This document shows positions 27,279 to 39,769 of a stretch of 64,000 nucleotides of DNA, one piece after another (the stretch's first letter is position 1; each line of letters starts with the position of its first letter). The stretch lies in NCBI GenBank assembly GCA_023846275.1, contig CM043872.1, positions 29,502,670 to 29,566,669 on the forward strand, written 5' to 3'. The notes beneath the pieces are model-generated. The model searched no databases, was not told the DNA's origin, and saw nothing but the letters and a program-made list of their open reading frames with translations. A program made the position numbers and the translations under genes. The DNA comes from Vanilla planifolia (Eukaryota > Streptophyta > Magnoliopsida > Asparagales > Orchidaceae).

Positions 27279-27393
27279 CTACGATTTGCCCGCTCCGTGC
27301 TCCGCTTCCCCTGTCGCGGATATTGATTTCCATTTTATGGTATATTTAATTTTTTATTTTATTTCATATTTGCAAAAGAAATTCGCCGAATTT

Positions 27394-27401
27394 ATTTTAT
27401 A
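27394..27401 (-). promoter_or_regulatory. Possible TATA box of the THA4-like gene
   Basis: Reads TATAAAAT on the minus strand, 116 bp upstream of the ATG at 27278, in otherwise AT-rich DNA. Spacing would give a leader of roughly 80-90 nt. The AT richness makes chance occurrence likely. Confidence 0.35.
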
Positions 27402-28805
27402 AATAATTTAATTTGATTAACTGAGTATCAAAAAAAAAAAATAATTTTTAATCTATCCATGTAATCGTTAGTGATGAAAAGCTTTCTACAAAAATCTAAA
27501 CTCATTTTCATATTTTTTTAATATCATAATTCCTAATGCTTTTTTAAAAATAAAACTATTTTTTATTTTGATAATATGCATCTATGTTGTGAATATGATT
27601 CATAAATCTTTAAAATAATAAAATAATGCTCTTAGATAATTATTATTTTAATAATATTTTTTTGATTATATTATGATCACATTTGTTAGACGTGTAAGTT
27701 GATCTAACAAATCTTTAATGATGACTTTGGCTACAACATTAAATAATTTTTACGTATTATTTATATCTATTTCATCTTTATTTTGTTTTAATAATAATTG
27801 TGTCTACACATAATAATGCATCCTATGTTTAAAGTTAATGTTAAAAACTTTGAATATAATATGAAATAAAGTAGTATAAAAATTTATTAACACATAAACT
27901 ACATGAAAATTTGTGAAATACAAATTTACATAAATCAAGAACAAGAACATAAACATCAAATAAGAAATATGCATAGTCATCCATAGCACGAAATAAATAA
28001 ACATAAAAATGTGTAACATATGATCATATAGATAATTTGTCACAAATAGATAAATTATAAATAATAAACAAATAAGAAAAAAAATGATCATGATAGTGAA
28101 TTGTGTAATTTGAAAATAACATGTTGTATTTATCAATAAAAGAATAAGCAATTTGACATTGACTAAAAAGCCAACCTAGTTGAAACATCAATTTTTTGAT
28201 GTTGATATAGGATTGTTGGTTAAACTTACAAATAGTATTACAAGAGTTATAGATGAGAGAATGTGTTTATAACTAAAAAGAGATTAAGTATTAAAAATTT
28301 TCTTTTATATATGTTTAAGTAAAAAATCAAATAATTAGACCCCTTCAAAACTTACAAAAATCAATTTTTAATAAAAAAAAATTCAATCACTCTAATGCAA
28401 GTAAACAAAATAGATGAAATTAAAACTTTTCCCTTAAAAATTATTGTTGCATGTTTGTCATGTTAAATCCTACAAAACACTCATTTAATTTTTCCTTTTT
28501 CCCAAAAATGCCTTCACACAAATGACTATAATACCTTCATCAAACCTAAATTTACTCATCAAACACACAATATTCAAGAAAATAACCTTGAAATTTGAAT
28601 ATTTGCTTTTGTATTTATTTCTTCAGGAAATATTTTCTAAGTGTTTTTTCATAGAACAGACATGTGTCTTCAAGCATTCAAGTCATCTAAAGGTTATGAC
28701 ACATCTCTTTTCTTATTGTTCTATAGATACAAAATGCTAAGACCTGGAGACAAAAATGAATGTCATCCTAACATGTTCTTTGATATCTTTTGTTGCTGTT
28801 AAATA
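27402..28805. other. AT-rich intergenic spacer between DRIP-like 3' side and THA4-like promoter
   Basis: Very AT-rich DNA with low-complexity runs. The 115-codon reverse frame at 27804-28151 is made of Ile/Phe/Leu/Tyr-rich codons expected from AT bias and matches no family I know. No recognised feature. Confidence 0.6.
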
Positions 28806-29162
28806 GTTGATCATACAAGTCACCATAGTTACAGGTATGAACAAGAAAAGAAATTGATAAAAACATTAAAAAAAACCCATAAAAAAAGTTGAACAAAAAC
28901 AAGGAAAGAGTCAGCTGATAGATTTGCAAACTAATCCAAGAAAGGTTTTAATGACACCTTTTACATCATATACAAGAATGAAATAACTTCAAAGAACAAA
29001 GCACAGCTGGTTTGAGATGAAAATAAAACAGATGTAGGATTAATCAAAGAAGAAAAAAATATAGAAAAGAAGGAACAAGTTAAACAAGTTTAAAAACAAT
29101 GAACAGCTTTTATTGAAGCTCAGGGTGATGAAGGTTTCTTGCTATTTCGTCGAGTGGCCAAG

Positions 29163-29267
29163 TCATACCTTCACTCTTTCCGAAGGTCCCCGTCGAAGCC
29201 ACTGTTCCGTTGGGTCATACAGGGATAATGTTTGATTCACCGGCCGACCTTGACGGATAATTTCCAC
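29163..29267 (-). pseudogene. Broken duplicate of the DRIP terminal exon
   Basis: On the minus strand, after an intact GCAG acceptor, the exon reads VEIIRQGRPVNQTLSLYDPT and EQWLRRGPSERVKV and then TGA. The functional exon reads VEIACRGQPVNPTLSLYDLT, EQWLRQGPSERVKAS and continues. Beyond the stop the homology goes on, with LGHST, a further stop, and loss of part of the block encoding FVMVLTYT. It lies about 2.7 kb downstream of the true last exon in copy A of the segmental duplication. It is probably a dead copy, but the acceptor and open frame would allow use as an alternative terminal exon that truncates the C-terminus by about 22 residues. Confidence 0.85.
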
Positions 29268-30170
29268 CTGCAATGATAGAAGTAGATAAAAAAAACATAC
29301 AATTCTTGGGTAAAAGTGCATTTTGTTACATTAGTTGAAGTAGAAAAGTTTGCCTGTGAACATTCAATTATTTTTGAGGTTAGCTCTTTTGAACCATCTA
29401 GTAAATTAGTCGATTCATAATAGTGAGTCAATGAGAACAGCTTGCATGTGGGTCGGATCAACTTGGTGGATTCATAGAAGATGAATGAAGTTTGTGAGAC
29501 GAATTCATCGAGAAATTCATTAACAACTTCTATAGCAATGTCTATAACAATGTTAAAGAGTTTTAATTCTATTAAAAATGTTCAACAATATGAATACATA
29601 TTCTCTAATTACAATCTTCTTTCTATTTTTTTCTTGGTTCTCCTTGACTCCTCTTATATTGTCGTTCCATCATTTATTTGCATACTACTCGAGGAAAAAA
29701 ACAATCCTTGCATGCTAACCAAACATTTACTTTATCCTCGCTCCAGGAATGTCCATAACACAAGCCTCTCGCTTGAACACACACAAGCTAAATTTTTTTG
29801 AGAATCTTCCGAGAGAAGCTCCTTCTAACAATTATATGTAAATTATGTCTATCGATAAAATCTAAGTGGACATCAATTTTATCCTCTAGAACAATTCTGC
29901 TAAATCTAAGAAAGAGTGTATACCTAGTGGGTGCCGACTTGTTGTGATTGTGGTGGGTAACAAAATGTGAGTTCTTAGACAATCAATCAAAGTGGGCTTC
30001 TCAACAATTGCCTTGGAACTTTTCGAAGGTCTTATTCCCAATAACAAAATTAGAGAACTTCTCACACGCTACATGATGATATGTATTGTTAGGTTTTGGT
30101 TGTTACATTGTCAAGTAAAGGAGACAATGAAAATGCAATGGTTGACAAACTAATATTTGTTATTATTATA

Positions 30171-30172
<2 letters not shown>

Positions 30173-30241
<69 letters not shown>
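30173..30241. repeat. (AT)n microsatellite, about 34 units
   Basis: Uninterrupted AT dinucleotides. A shorter tract occupies the matching place in the other duplicate (33740-33760). Confidence 0.95.
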
Positions 30242-30244
<3 letters not shown>

Positions 30245-30699
30245 GAACTTTTCTAATTCTTTAGATTATCATCAATAAAGTACAAGCAATAAATTATCAT
30301 TCTAGATAAGTAATTAAATGTTTTATATTGTTATTTTTAGTTAAATACTATACAATGTTTGGGACATGCTTTAATGATTAGCATTTTTTATTATAAGAGT
30401 TTGATTATGTTATTTTAGATTTTAGTATTTTAATATTTATCCAAATAAATATTTTTTTTAGATAATATGAAAGCATAGCTCATATATTAATGATCATTCA
30501 AAAGACAAAGAAACAAAAATCTTAAACAAAAGATTAAGGGCATCCACAATGTAGATTTCACAAAAATGCATTTTCAAAGAGGAGAAAAAAACAAGTCAAA
30601 AATTAAAGTGGTTACAACAAGTCCATCACTTAGAAGTAGAAATCAATATGGTGATGCAAATGCTCCACAAGATTAATCTCTACACAAAAAAAGTCAGCC

Positions 30700-31310
30700 C
30701 AATGCATTATATAGAATTAAAATGAAAAAAGAAGATGTATGTTATCTCACTTAAAATGGGTTTATCAATCACCCAGTCTAATACATAACAATGTCAATAT
30801 GCAACAAATGAATGAAAACCAATAAAGAACATGGATTATGTATAACAACCAATAAATTGACAACATGTAAATAGACAGTACTCATTTTGAAGCATCCTTT
30901 TGGCTTTTCAGATTTGACATTCAATTTACAGTGATATAATTTTATCAACTGGTCATAGCGAGAGGCTGAAGAAAATCCAGCAATATATTTTTTATTTGAT
31001 AAATGTTTGTTCATAAAAAATGACATAATGAACAACTACATTTTTTGTTTTTAAAGATAGAATTCCAATTTGTGACACACACACATATATAGATCAATAA
31101 AAGAGAAAAATTCATACAGTCAATAAATGCTTTAATAATTCTATATTTTATTATAATAGCATAGAGTGTAAACTGCATATAGGCCATGACGGTTTGCTTT
31201 AATTCTCAAGCATCAATCTCAAGTTTCAAAAATATTCATGCAATCCATTAGTTTCATATGTTGCAACTAAATGTATATTATTTTTTCTTAAGCTATCATT
31301 TAAAAATAAT
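30700..31310. other. Unassigned sequence between the duplicated segments
   Basis: AT-rich DNA between copy A and copy B, downstream of the DRIP-like gene. Only short frames; nothing recognised. Confidence 0.5.
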
Positions 31311-31936
31311 CATACAAGTCATTATAGTTTGTACAGTTCTGTAAAAGGATCCCAAGAAGGATAATATAAGAAAATAAAATGGATAAGAATCTACTCAATA
31401 GTTATACCAAATAGATGAACTAATCTATCTATTTCTAAGCACCGAAGGGCCTATTGCAAAATTGAGTCAAATTTATGAGACAAGAATTTATCTTGTGTGC
31501 ATAAAGAGAGATATATAATTGCATGCATCTAGCAAAAGATTGCTCTGTAGAAGAGCTCGCAAACTAGGTTGAATAAAACTGGAAGTCACTGTGACGCATG
31601 TTTATTCTTATGCAAAAATAAAATTAAAAAAAAAACATAAAAATAGAGCAAGACTAGATGGAAAATTACAAATATAAGTTGCATAAAACTAAAGAGAGGC
31701 ACCTGATAAATTTTCAAACTAATACAGAAGGCATTCCTAGGTTGCATTGACAAAAGGAAGGTTTTCATTTCATCATTTACAACTTATACAAGAATGAAAT
31801 AACTTAACAAAAGGACACGAGTTGAAATGAAAATAAAATAAATATAGGATTAATTGAAGAAGAAAAAAATGTACTAAAGTAAACCGAAGAAGGTAAAAAG
31901 GTCTAAAAACCATGACCAATCTTTGTCGAAATAAGC

Positions 31937-34900
31937 TCAGAGTGATGGGGGTTTCTTGGTGTATGTCAGAACCATAACAAACTCCTTCGCGGAGTGGCCA
32001 ACTGATGCCTTCACTCTCTCTGAAGGTCCCTGCCGAAGCCACTGCTCAGTTAGGTCGTACAGTGATAACGTTGGATTCACTGGCTGACCTCGACAAGCAA
32101 TTTCCACCTGCAACAATAAAAGTATAAAAAAATTACAATTATTGAGCAAAAAAACATTCTAACACATTAGTTGAAGTAGAAAAGCAATAGCAAGTTTCCT
32201 GTTAAACAGTCAATTATTTTCAGGTAGCTCTTTTGACCCAATAATAAATTGGTCAATTCATATTGACGAGTTGATAGGAGTACAGCTTGTATGTGGGTCA
32301 GTTCAACTTGATTGATTGATTGAGATGGAAGTGTTCAACGATATGAATACACAAGTTACACCTGGATTACAAAGAAAGATCCCAAAATTTCTTCCCTTCC
32401 ATCCTTTTTTCCAAATCCCCTTAAACGCTTATGTTATTGCTTTGTCTTTGTTTTGCATATACTTTTTTCTAATCAATTCCTGCATGTTAAGAAAGTCATC
32501 TACCTTACGCAAACTCAAGTTTGTGCATAACGCAAGCCTTTTGCTTCAACACACACAAGGTATCTTCTTTTGTTCTTACAATTATACTTATTTATGCATA
32601 TTGATAAAAATCAAGTGAACAATATTTTTATCCTTAGATTAATTCTAATAAATATAAGAAATAGTGTATAATATGTTGGGTTGAAGAGTCTGTAAAAATT
32701 ATAGAAAAAACTCACATTTAACAAAAACTTTTAGTTCAAGTTATACGCCACGATCATAATGCGAGGTCGTGGTTATAAGGTCATCGAATGTTCATTGCAA
32801 CTGTGACAAATAAGAGGTAAGAGACGTCTTAGTGCTCCCCAAATTCATGTAGTAAGAGACCAAAATGTCAAGAAAAAGGGTGCACGGGACTATACAAGAA
32901 TAACAGTTACATAGCATAGACAAAACGAACGACTTCATTGATGGTTCATAGATGTCTAATTCACTTTCATTACCATCTTCATTGATGCAATGCAACGAAT
33001 TAAGATCTAAAATTGTGCAACCCTCAAAAGTGTATCACAATCAATTTGCTAAGCCTAGTTCCCCTTTTCCCAATATACTCACATTAATTCTCCTAATTTC
33101 TCTCCATTTCCAATCTCCCCCGACCAATCTTGTCACCTTCCCAAGAGCCACCACGCAAGATGACATCAATACTACTTCTCTCCTCTCCTTTCACTCCCAT
33201 CTTTTGATAAGATCATTGCTCACTACCTCCCTTACATTCTCCTTCATTTAGGTGAAGAAAGACAAAATTCTATGGCTTGTGATAACATTGTTTATCACAT
33301 TTCCTTCAATATGTGCCCATAAAGTTATGACTTGTGATAACATTGTTTATCACATTTCCTTCACTTCAAAGTGTTCATGATTTATCATCATGTCGTATTA
33401 TACGTTGATAAAGAGAGCAATAATTAATATGATCTGTATGTACATTTATGCTTTTATATGTTTATGACATGTTATAGTTGATGCATATTTTGAGTTCTAT
33501 TATTTACAAGAATTATACATATGATAGCATGTTCATTTTCATGCTTCAATTCTAATAATGACAAACTTTTATATTTTGATGTTATTAGATTTTATTCAAT
33601 ACATACTTTGAACTACAATCATGCGATCAAATAAATGTAATTTAGCTAATATTTTACATGCTTACTCATGCTCTAAGGCCTTAGCATTAGTGCTTAATAG
33701 GGGGTTTTATCGATTGATTTGTTCTACAAACTCATATGTTATATATATATATATATATATCTATATAAAAGACTTAGTTTGTCTAATTATTTGGATCATT
33801 ATCATAGAAGTATAAACTATAGCTTATGGAAAATAAAATGCTTCATTGTGTTATTTTGACAATAATGCAGTATTTTAGACATGCTTCAATGATTATTATT
33901 ATATTTCTTAAAGAGTATGATCATGTTATTCTAGATTTCAACATTGTGTTTGCGATATAGATTTCACAAAAGTACTTCCTCAAAGTGGAGAAAAGAAAAA
34001 AAAAAACCCAAGATTAAAGTGACTACAACAAATTCATCACTCAAAGTAGCAACAAAATATGGAAGTATCATTGTAGCATAATATGGTAATGGAGATACTT
34101 TGAAAGATTAATATCCACACCAAGATCCACTGCAAATCCTAAAATTTGATGCCATAAAGAGTGAGAAAACTCCAAGGAACCTGGATGAAAATACACTAGG
34201 AAGCAAAAAAGAAAAAAAGAACCAGGAATATGTGTCATAAAGATAATTTAGAGCATCAAACATGAAGTTTTCAAGAAAATATATAATGGGTTTGATTCTT
34301 GATCTGAGCAATGATGTGAAGATGAGTTGCCATAGAAAAAACTTTAATTGTGTATATTCCTAATATGTTAAATCAACACAACCCAAGATAATTTTATTAC
34401 TTTTGACACTTAAACTATTCTCATAAAATGTATATTATTTTTCTTCATAATGTAAAGACGAATTATTTAGCCTTGATTCTTGACTTGTGTCATATGGATT
34501 GAGGTTTTCGTTTATTACAACCAGATTGGTAGTGTACATTGTGTTCAAGACCCAAGATTTGACAACAAAATTTGAAGCAAAGGATTGACGAATTTTACCA
34601 AAAACTGTCTTAAAAAATAAGCACATAGGATATCTTACCTTTCGGAAGAATATGCATTAGTCAATATTTAGACGACCAAAATACATGAAACAAGAAGAAT
34701 GGATTTGCTTGTCAATGAGGCATAGGTGTAGTATGTTTATGCTTGTAGGGAATGTAGCTTTTAATGAGGTCGATATGACAATAATTGTTAGTTTGATGAA
34801 TACTTTGTACAATTGTATGAGAAGTTAGGGATTAGGGAAAACCACTAAATTTACTTCAATAGGGGAACTTGGACATATAGTAGTTCCGAATCGAATCTCT

Positions 34901-37900
34901 TTAGAAAAAAATCTTTTGTATTATGGGTAGCTTGCTCCAACCCCCTTTTGAAACTTTCGTGAGAAGTTTATTGTAACAAACAAAATACGTTTGATGCAGC
35001 TAAGCTCAGCATACATTAATTTTGAAGATCCAGAGTGAAGTCTTTGATTACTCTTATCATCTTTGTTGAATAGTTGGAATGCTACCATTATTATAATTAG
35101 CAAAACAACAAAACTTTTACTTATAAAAGGTTCATGAATTGATTGAGTAAATGGAGAGAAATAGGAATCCTTGAGTGTTCTTTTAAGCACTCAAGTCAAA
35201 AGTTGTAACTGACAGTGAATTTGGCTTTCATTAATTAAGCTGATTCAAAAGATCAATCATGAACACAACATTAACTGTTGTATTGGCACCATGACAAGGG
35301 CCACTTGAAATACAATTATAAAGCCTCAAGGAAGAATACAAGGTAAATGATGGAAGAAAGAACATTAATAATGAAATAACTAAAAGCATTGAGCATGTCT
35401 TCATGTTATGCATGGATAGTTTGATTGAATCATAGATTCTTGATTTCGGTGGATCATTTCACTCAATACTACTTAGCAAGTTACTAAAAGAGTTCACAAA
35501 AGAAAATCACGATAAGGCTAGATGATAACAAACCTTTGAAGATCATGAAAAGTTCAAGTGGCACTTGGTAAAACTCCAGGACATAAGGCATATTCCAAGT
35601 ATAAAAATCTCATCATTAAGCAATTGGACAGCATTTGTTATGTTGATGCAAAAAATAGATTCGGAGAATTTAAACAAAAACTTATTCAAGAAAACGACAA
35701 GGAAGCTAGAATGGACATCCCAATTTGTTTGGAAGAATATTGGAGCACACCTTTAGGACAAGTTGGCGTGATGCAACGAAGTTCCAGTATTGGCTCGTTG
35801 ATGTTGAATACAACATGATTGATGTTGAGATGGTGCGGTAGAATGCGATAGCAACTCGGCTTGGATTGGCAATGAATTGGTTAAGATCGGCGGTGACTCG
35901 GTCAAGATCGACGATGACTCGGTTAGGATCGGCGATGATTCAGTAGGGATGGACTGCGACTTGGTCAGAATCGGTAGCAACTCGGCTTGGTTCGGAGGTG
36001 AATCGGTAACGTGTCGGTTGGATCGACGACGAGTTGACTAGACGTGGTGCAAATCAGCAGGAATCGATCCAATCCTGGGAACGATGTCAAGTGGACTAGG
36101 CGGAGAATGTGAGTCAACTCAAAGAGCTCGAGCAGACATGGGCCAACACGGCTCAGCTCGGGCAGGCGCGAGCTGATTCAGATGTATGCGGGTCGGTTCG
36201 GGTATGCGCAGGTCAACACGGTTCGACATTGATGTTCACATGCAGCTTTTAGAAAGCTACTTTCAAACATACTTTTAAATCCCTAAACATCCAACACTCG
36301 GGAAGGCAAAGGTCTTCTTTAGGGATTGCGGATGGAGGAAAATGAAGCCGCTCATCTCACGACCGGTCTCCGGTGACAACTACGAAGGTTTCGACCACTC
36401 CGAAGGAGCTTCTTCAACTATCTCCTTCTTTCTCTCTCTACTCCCACTTCTTCCGTCTCTCACTTCTAGTCCCCTTTCAGTCGACGGGCAGGGGATTTAT
36501 AAGGTGCTTAGTGACCAGCACCAAGACTGCTTCCAATCCGACATGGTGGTTGTCCCGGGGACTTTGGCAAGTGGTAGGTCTACCACAACGATAGTGCGGT
36601 AGGTCTTCTACATAGTTTTTATTTATTTATTTATTTATTAGGATATTTTCTACATCTTCTCCCAACTCTTCGTATTATCATTTATGTTGTAATAAAGAGT
36701 TTTCTAGAATCTTTCTGGAAATAAGATTTGTCTATAAAATTATTAAGTTATCATTTTTTCAAAAAATGTAAAACAAAGATATTTCAATATGATATTGTAT
36801 GCATGGAAATCATATTGTAAGCATGGAAAAGCCATGATCAAACTTTTGTTAAAGCTAAAAAGGCGATAAAGGGACATGATGCAAAACCAACTTTTCTTGA
36901 GATTTTCGTGGTACTAATAATTATTGGAAGAGAGAGAGAGGTATAGGCCACGTTTCTTGAATCCTTCATGTAACGAGTTGTGACGGAGGGAAGAGAGCAG
37001 ACATGAGCATGCTTCATGCCTCTCATGTGAAGGAGCAACGATGAAGGAAGAGAAGTCTAAACCTTGTCCCTCGTATCCTTCGTGCAAGAGTTATGAGAAA
37101 AAGAAAGGGTAGAGGTCATCTCTCTCAATATTTTCCAATATTTTGGTGGCAATGAAAAGGCATCAAGAATACACTAGTCAAACTTTAAGTTATGCTCGAA
37201 TTTTCAATAGACTCTGTAAGTGGTTCTTAGTCATGTTGATTAAAAAAATAGAAAATGAGAGATAATAAAATATGTTAACTTACCTTTGATATATTTATTT
37301 TTTAGGGATAAAACTTTTTTAAATGATTCCAACTCCAAGTATGCAAGAACTCTTTGAGTAGGATTGCTTCTATTCAGTGATGGCATAGCAATCCTAAGAA
37401 GGGTATTGTCTTTCTCTTTTAAATCTACTGAAGAGTCTAATTATCATTCTTGGTTTTTTCGACAGTACTTGTCCTACAAGCTTGTTAGAAATAAAATTCA
37501 GTTCGAAGACTTTTACCCAATCCTCCTAGAAGCGACCTTTCAACAATCTCTTGATTAAGAGTTTGAGGGCCTTGCATTCAACAATGGTGTAGCCATGATC
37601 CTCATGATACATACAGAATTTCGTTGTCTCAATTATTTCTTAATAACGGTCTCGACTTTTGATATAACCCATCTTTTTTAATAGTTGTCAAAATTTCTTC
37701 CGAAGGCGCACTTAAAGAAGCACTAAAATGTTGATAATGGTATCCTTGTTGATCACAAGGAGCCCTCCAAGAGTAATCTTTGTCCTCTCATGACCTTTTT
37801 TGTCTTTGATCGACGAGCCTTGGAGGTGACAATGCATTCTTTTTTCAATCTGTCAGATAAAGCTAAAAAGAATTCCATATATAGAGACAGTAAAAAAACA

Positions 37901-39738
37901 CGATGAAACAAATAACTCTATTGAAAATTTTTCATCACAATTTTGGCAGGCACCTAACCAAGTGCTTTTAGAAATCTCCCAATTGAAGAGAACTGATGAG
38001 AGCTACTCAGGTAAATCAAGAGTCCTCTTGATCAACCTCTTCAAAAGCTTCTTTAAAACATTAAAGGTAAGCTTGAAGTGGTTCCGATTAATGTTACTTT
38101 AAATCAAGAAGACATTCAGAAACCTTTTTAAGTCTGATACAACTGGAGGAGGATAAGAATGACTTTTTGAGTTGATCAAATAAGGAAATTGACTTAAAGA
38201 GATAATTTCAAGAATTATTCTGAAATTGCATCTTTAAGATAGAGAGACTTTTGCATCAAATAGACCCAATTATGATATGTAAAGAGATAATTATCTCAAA
38301 TTCTCTCAAAAAAACATAGGATTTGAATTGCCATAATAGAATATAGAGTTAGGTAGTTGAAGTTTAGGAGTTAAAAGAGTCAAAAGGATCTTTTCGATAA
38401 AAGGAGAAACCTTCTCGATGACATTTTTGGGTTATATTCTTGTTGCCAAAACAAGTGAAACTCATTATTAGGTGGATATGGGTTTTCCTGATCAAAAATA
38501 GGAGCTTGTGGTATTGCAAGACCAGGTCAAGAATAAAAAAAATTCTCAGTTTGGTATAAAGTGGAGGATTTTGGGTCATATGATTCTGATAGATTGGTAA
38601 GATATTGTGAAGTAGTGTGCACCTAAAGTTTTTTTTTGAAATAGGTGTAATATAATGAGGTTCGGGTATTGTGGGTAGGGTCTCGAATGACTCTTTACTG
38701 AAAGAAGAGATATTTGGTATATTTGACTAACTGTTTTTGATAAGATAGCCAAACTTTTTTAATTTATTCTTCGATAAGTATGGAAAAGCTGAAAAGAAAT
38801 CTTATAAAGTACTTTATTTGTTGTTGGAATAAACAAAAATGATTACCAATAAGTGGTTGAAGAGGTTCTAAAATTTGTAAGATTTGAGATGGTACAAGGA
38901 TCTCCACCATCTCTTAGTTGACACTATCAGATACTTCATTTACGGGAATAAAGACAACTTCCTTTTGGTTTCCCATTTTAGCAATCTTATTTGTTTCCCA
39001 CAAACAATGCCAAAAATTGTTGATGTCAAAAATGGACTTAAAAAATTTAAACAAAAACTTACTTAGGGCAACGATGAAAAAGCCCAAACAGATGAAATTC
39101 CCAATTTTGTTTGGAAAAATATTGGATCACACATTTAAGGCAAATTGACATGATGCGATAAAATTCTATTATTGACTAGTTGATATTGAATACAACATAA
39201 CTAATGTTGAGATTGTGAGGTAGGATGTAATAGTGACTCGGTTTGGCTCGAGCAGGAGCGAGCCGGCGTGGATCTGTGCGAGTCTACTCGAGCGGGCACG
39301 AGCTAACTCTAGTATGTGCGGGTCGGTTTGGGTATGCTTGGGTCGGCGCCAATCGATGTGGGTTGGCAAGGGTCAACACTGATATTCATAGGCAACTTTT
39401 AGAAAGCTGCGTTCAAACGGATTTTTAAATCCCTAAACATGTTGCTGGCGCTCAGGAAAACGAAGGTTTCTCCATGGATTGTTAATGGAGGAAAACAAAG
39501 CTGCTCGTCTCACAATCGTTCTCCGACGATGAATTTGAAGGTTTCGATCGTGCTGGAGAACGATCTCTCTGCTTTTGTTCTTCCGTCTCTCACTTCTTCC
39601 GTTCCCCTTGTAGTGAACAAGAGGGGAATTTATAGGACGCTTGATGAATGCACCAAGACCACGTCAGACTTGGCGTTGTGGCTTTCCCGGGAAATCCGAC
39701 GAGTGCGATAAATCTACCGCGTGTCTTCCGCAATGTTT

Positions 39739-39769
<31 letters not shown>

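Larger units (their letters stand above)
28810..34110. repeat. Segmental tandem duplication carrying the DRIP terminal exon (two diverged copies)
   Basis: Copy A is about 28810-30690 and copy B about 31310-34110. Matching landmarks in the same order: CATACAAGTCA/TTATAG (28813 / 31312), TATACAAGAATGAAATAACTT (28970 / 31781), the exon itself (29163-29267 / 31937-32107), ACATTAGTTGAAGTAGAAAAG (29328 / 32164), a CTTGAACACACACAAG block (29770 / 32545), a TA microsatellite (30173 / 33740), and GTAGATTTCACAAAA...ATTAAAGTGG (30553 / 33956). The offset grows from about 2.5 to 3.4 kb, so indels have accumulated. Boundaries are approximate and the divergence is substantial. Confidence 0.75.

Noticed and set aside
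26962-27402. 146-codon plus-strand frame
   Set aside because: Antisense shadow of the GC-rich THA4 exon 1.
27804-28151. 115-codon minus-strand hydrophobic frame suggesting a membrane protein
   Set aside because: Ile/Phe/Leu/Tyr/Met composition is what AT-rich DNA gives by chance. There is no start context, neighbouring exon or family motif.
32952-33251. 99-codon plus-strand Ser/Pro/Leu-rich frame
   Set aside because: Lies in duplication copy B within the DRIP intron. No homologous frame is evident in copy A and no motif was recognised.
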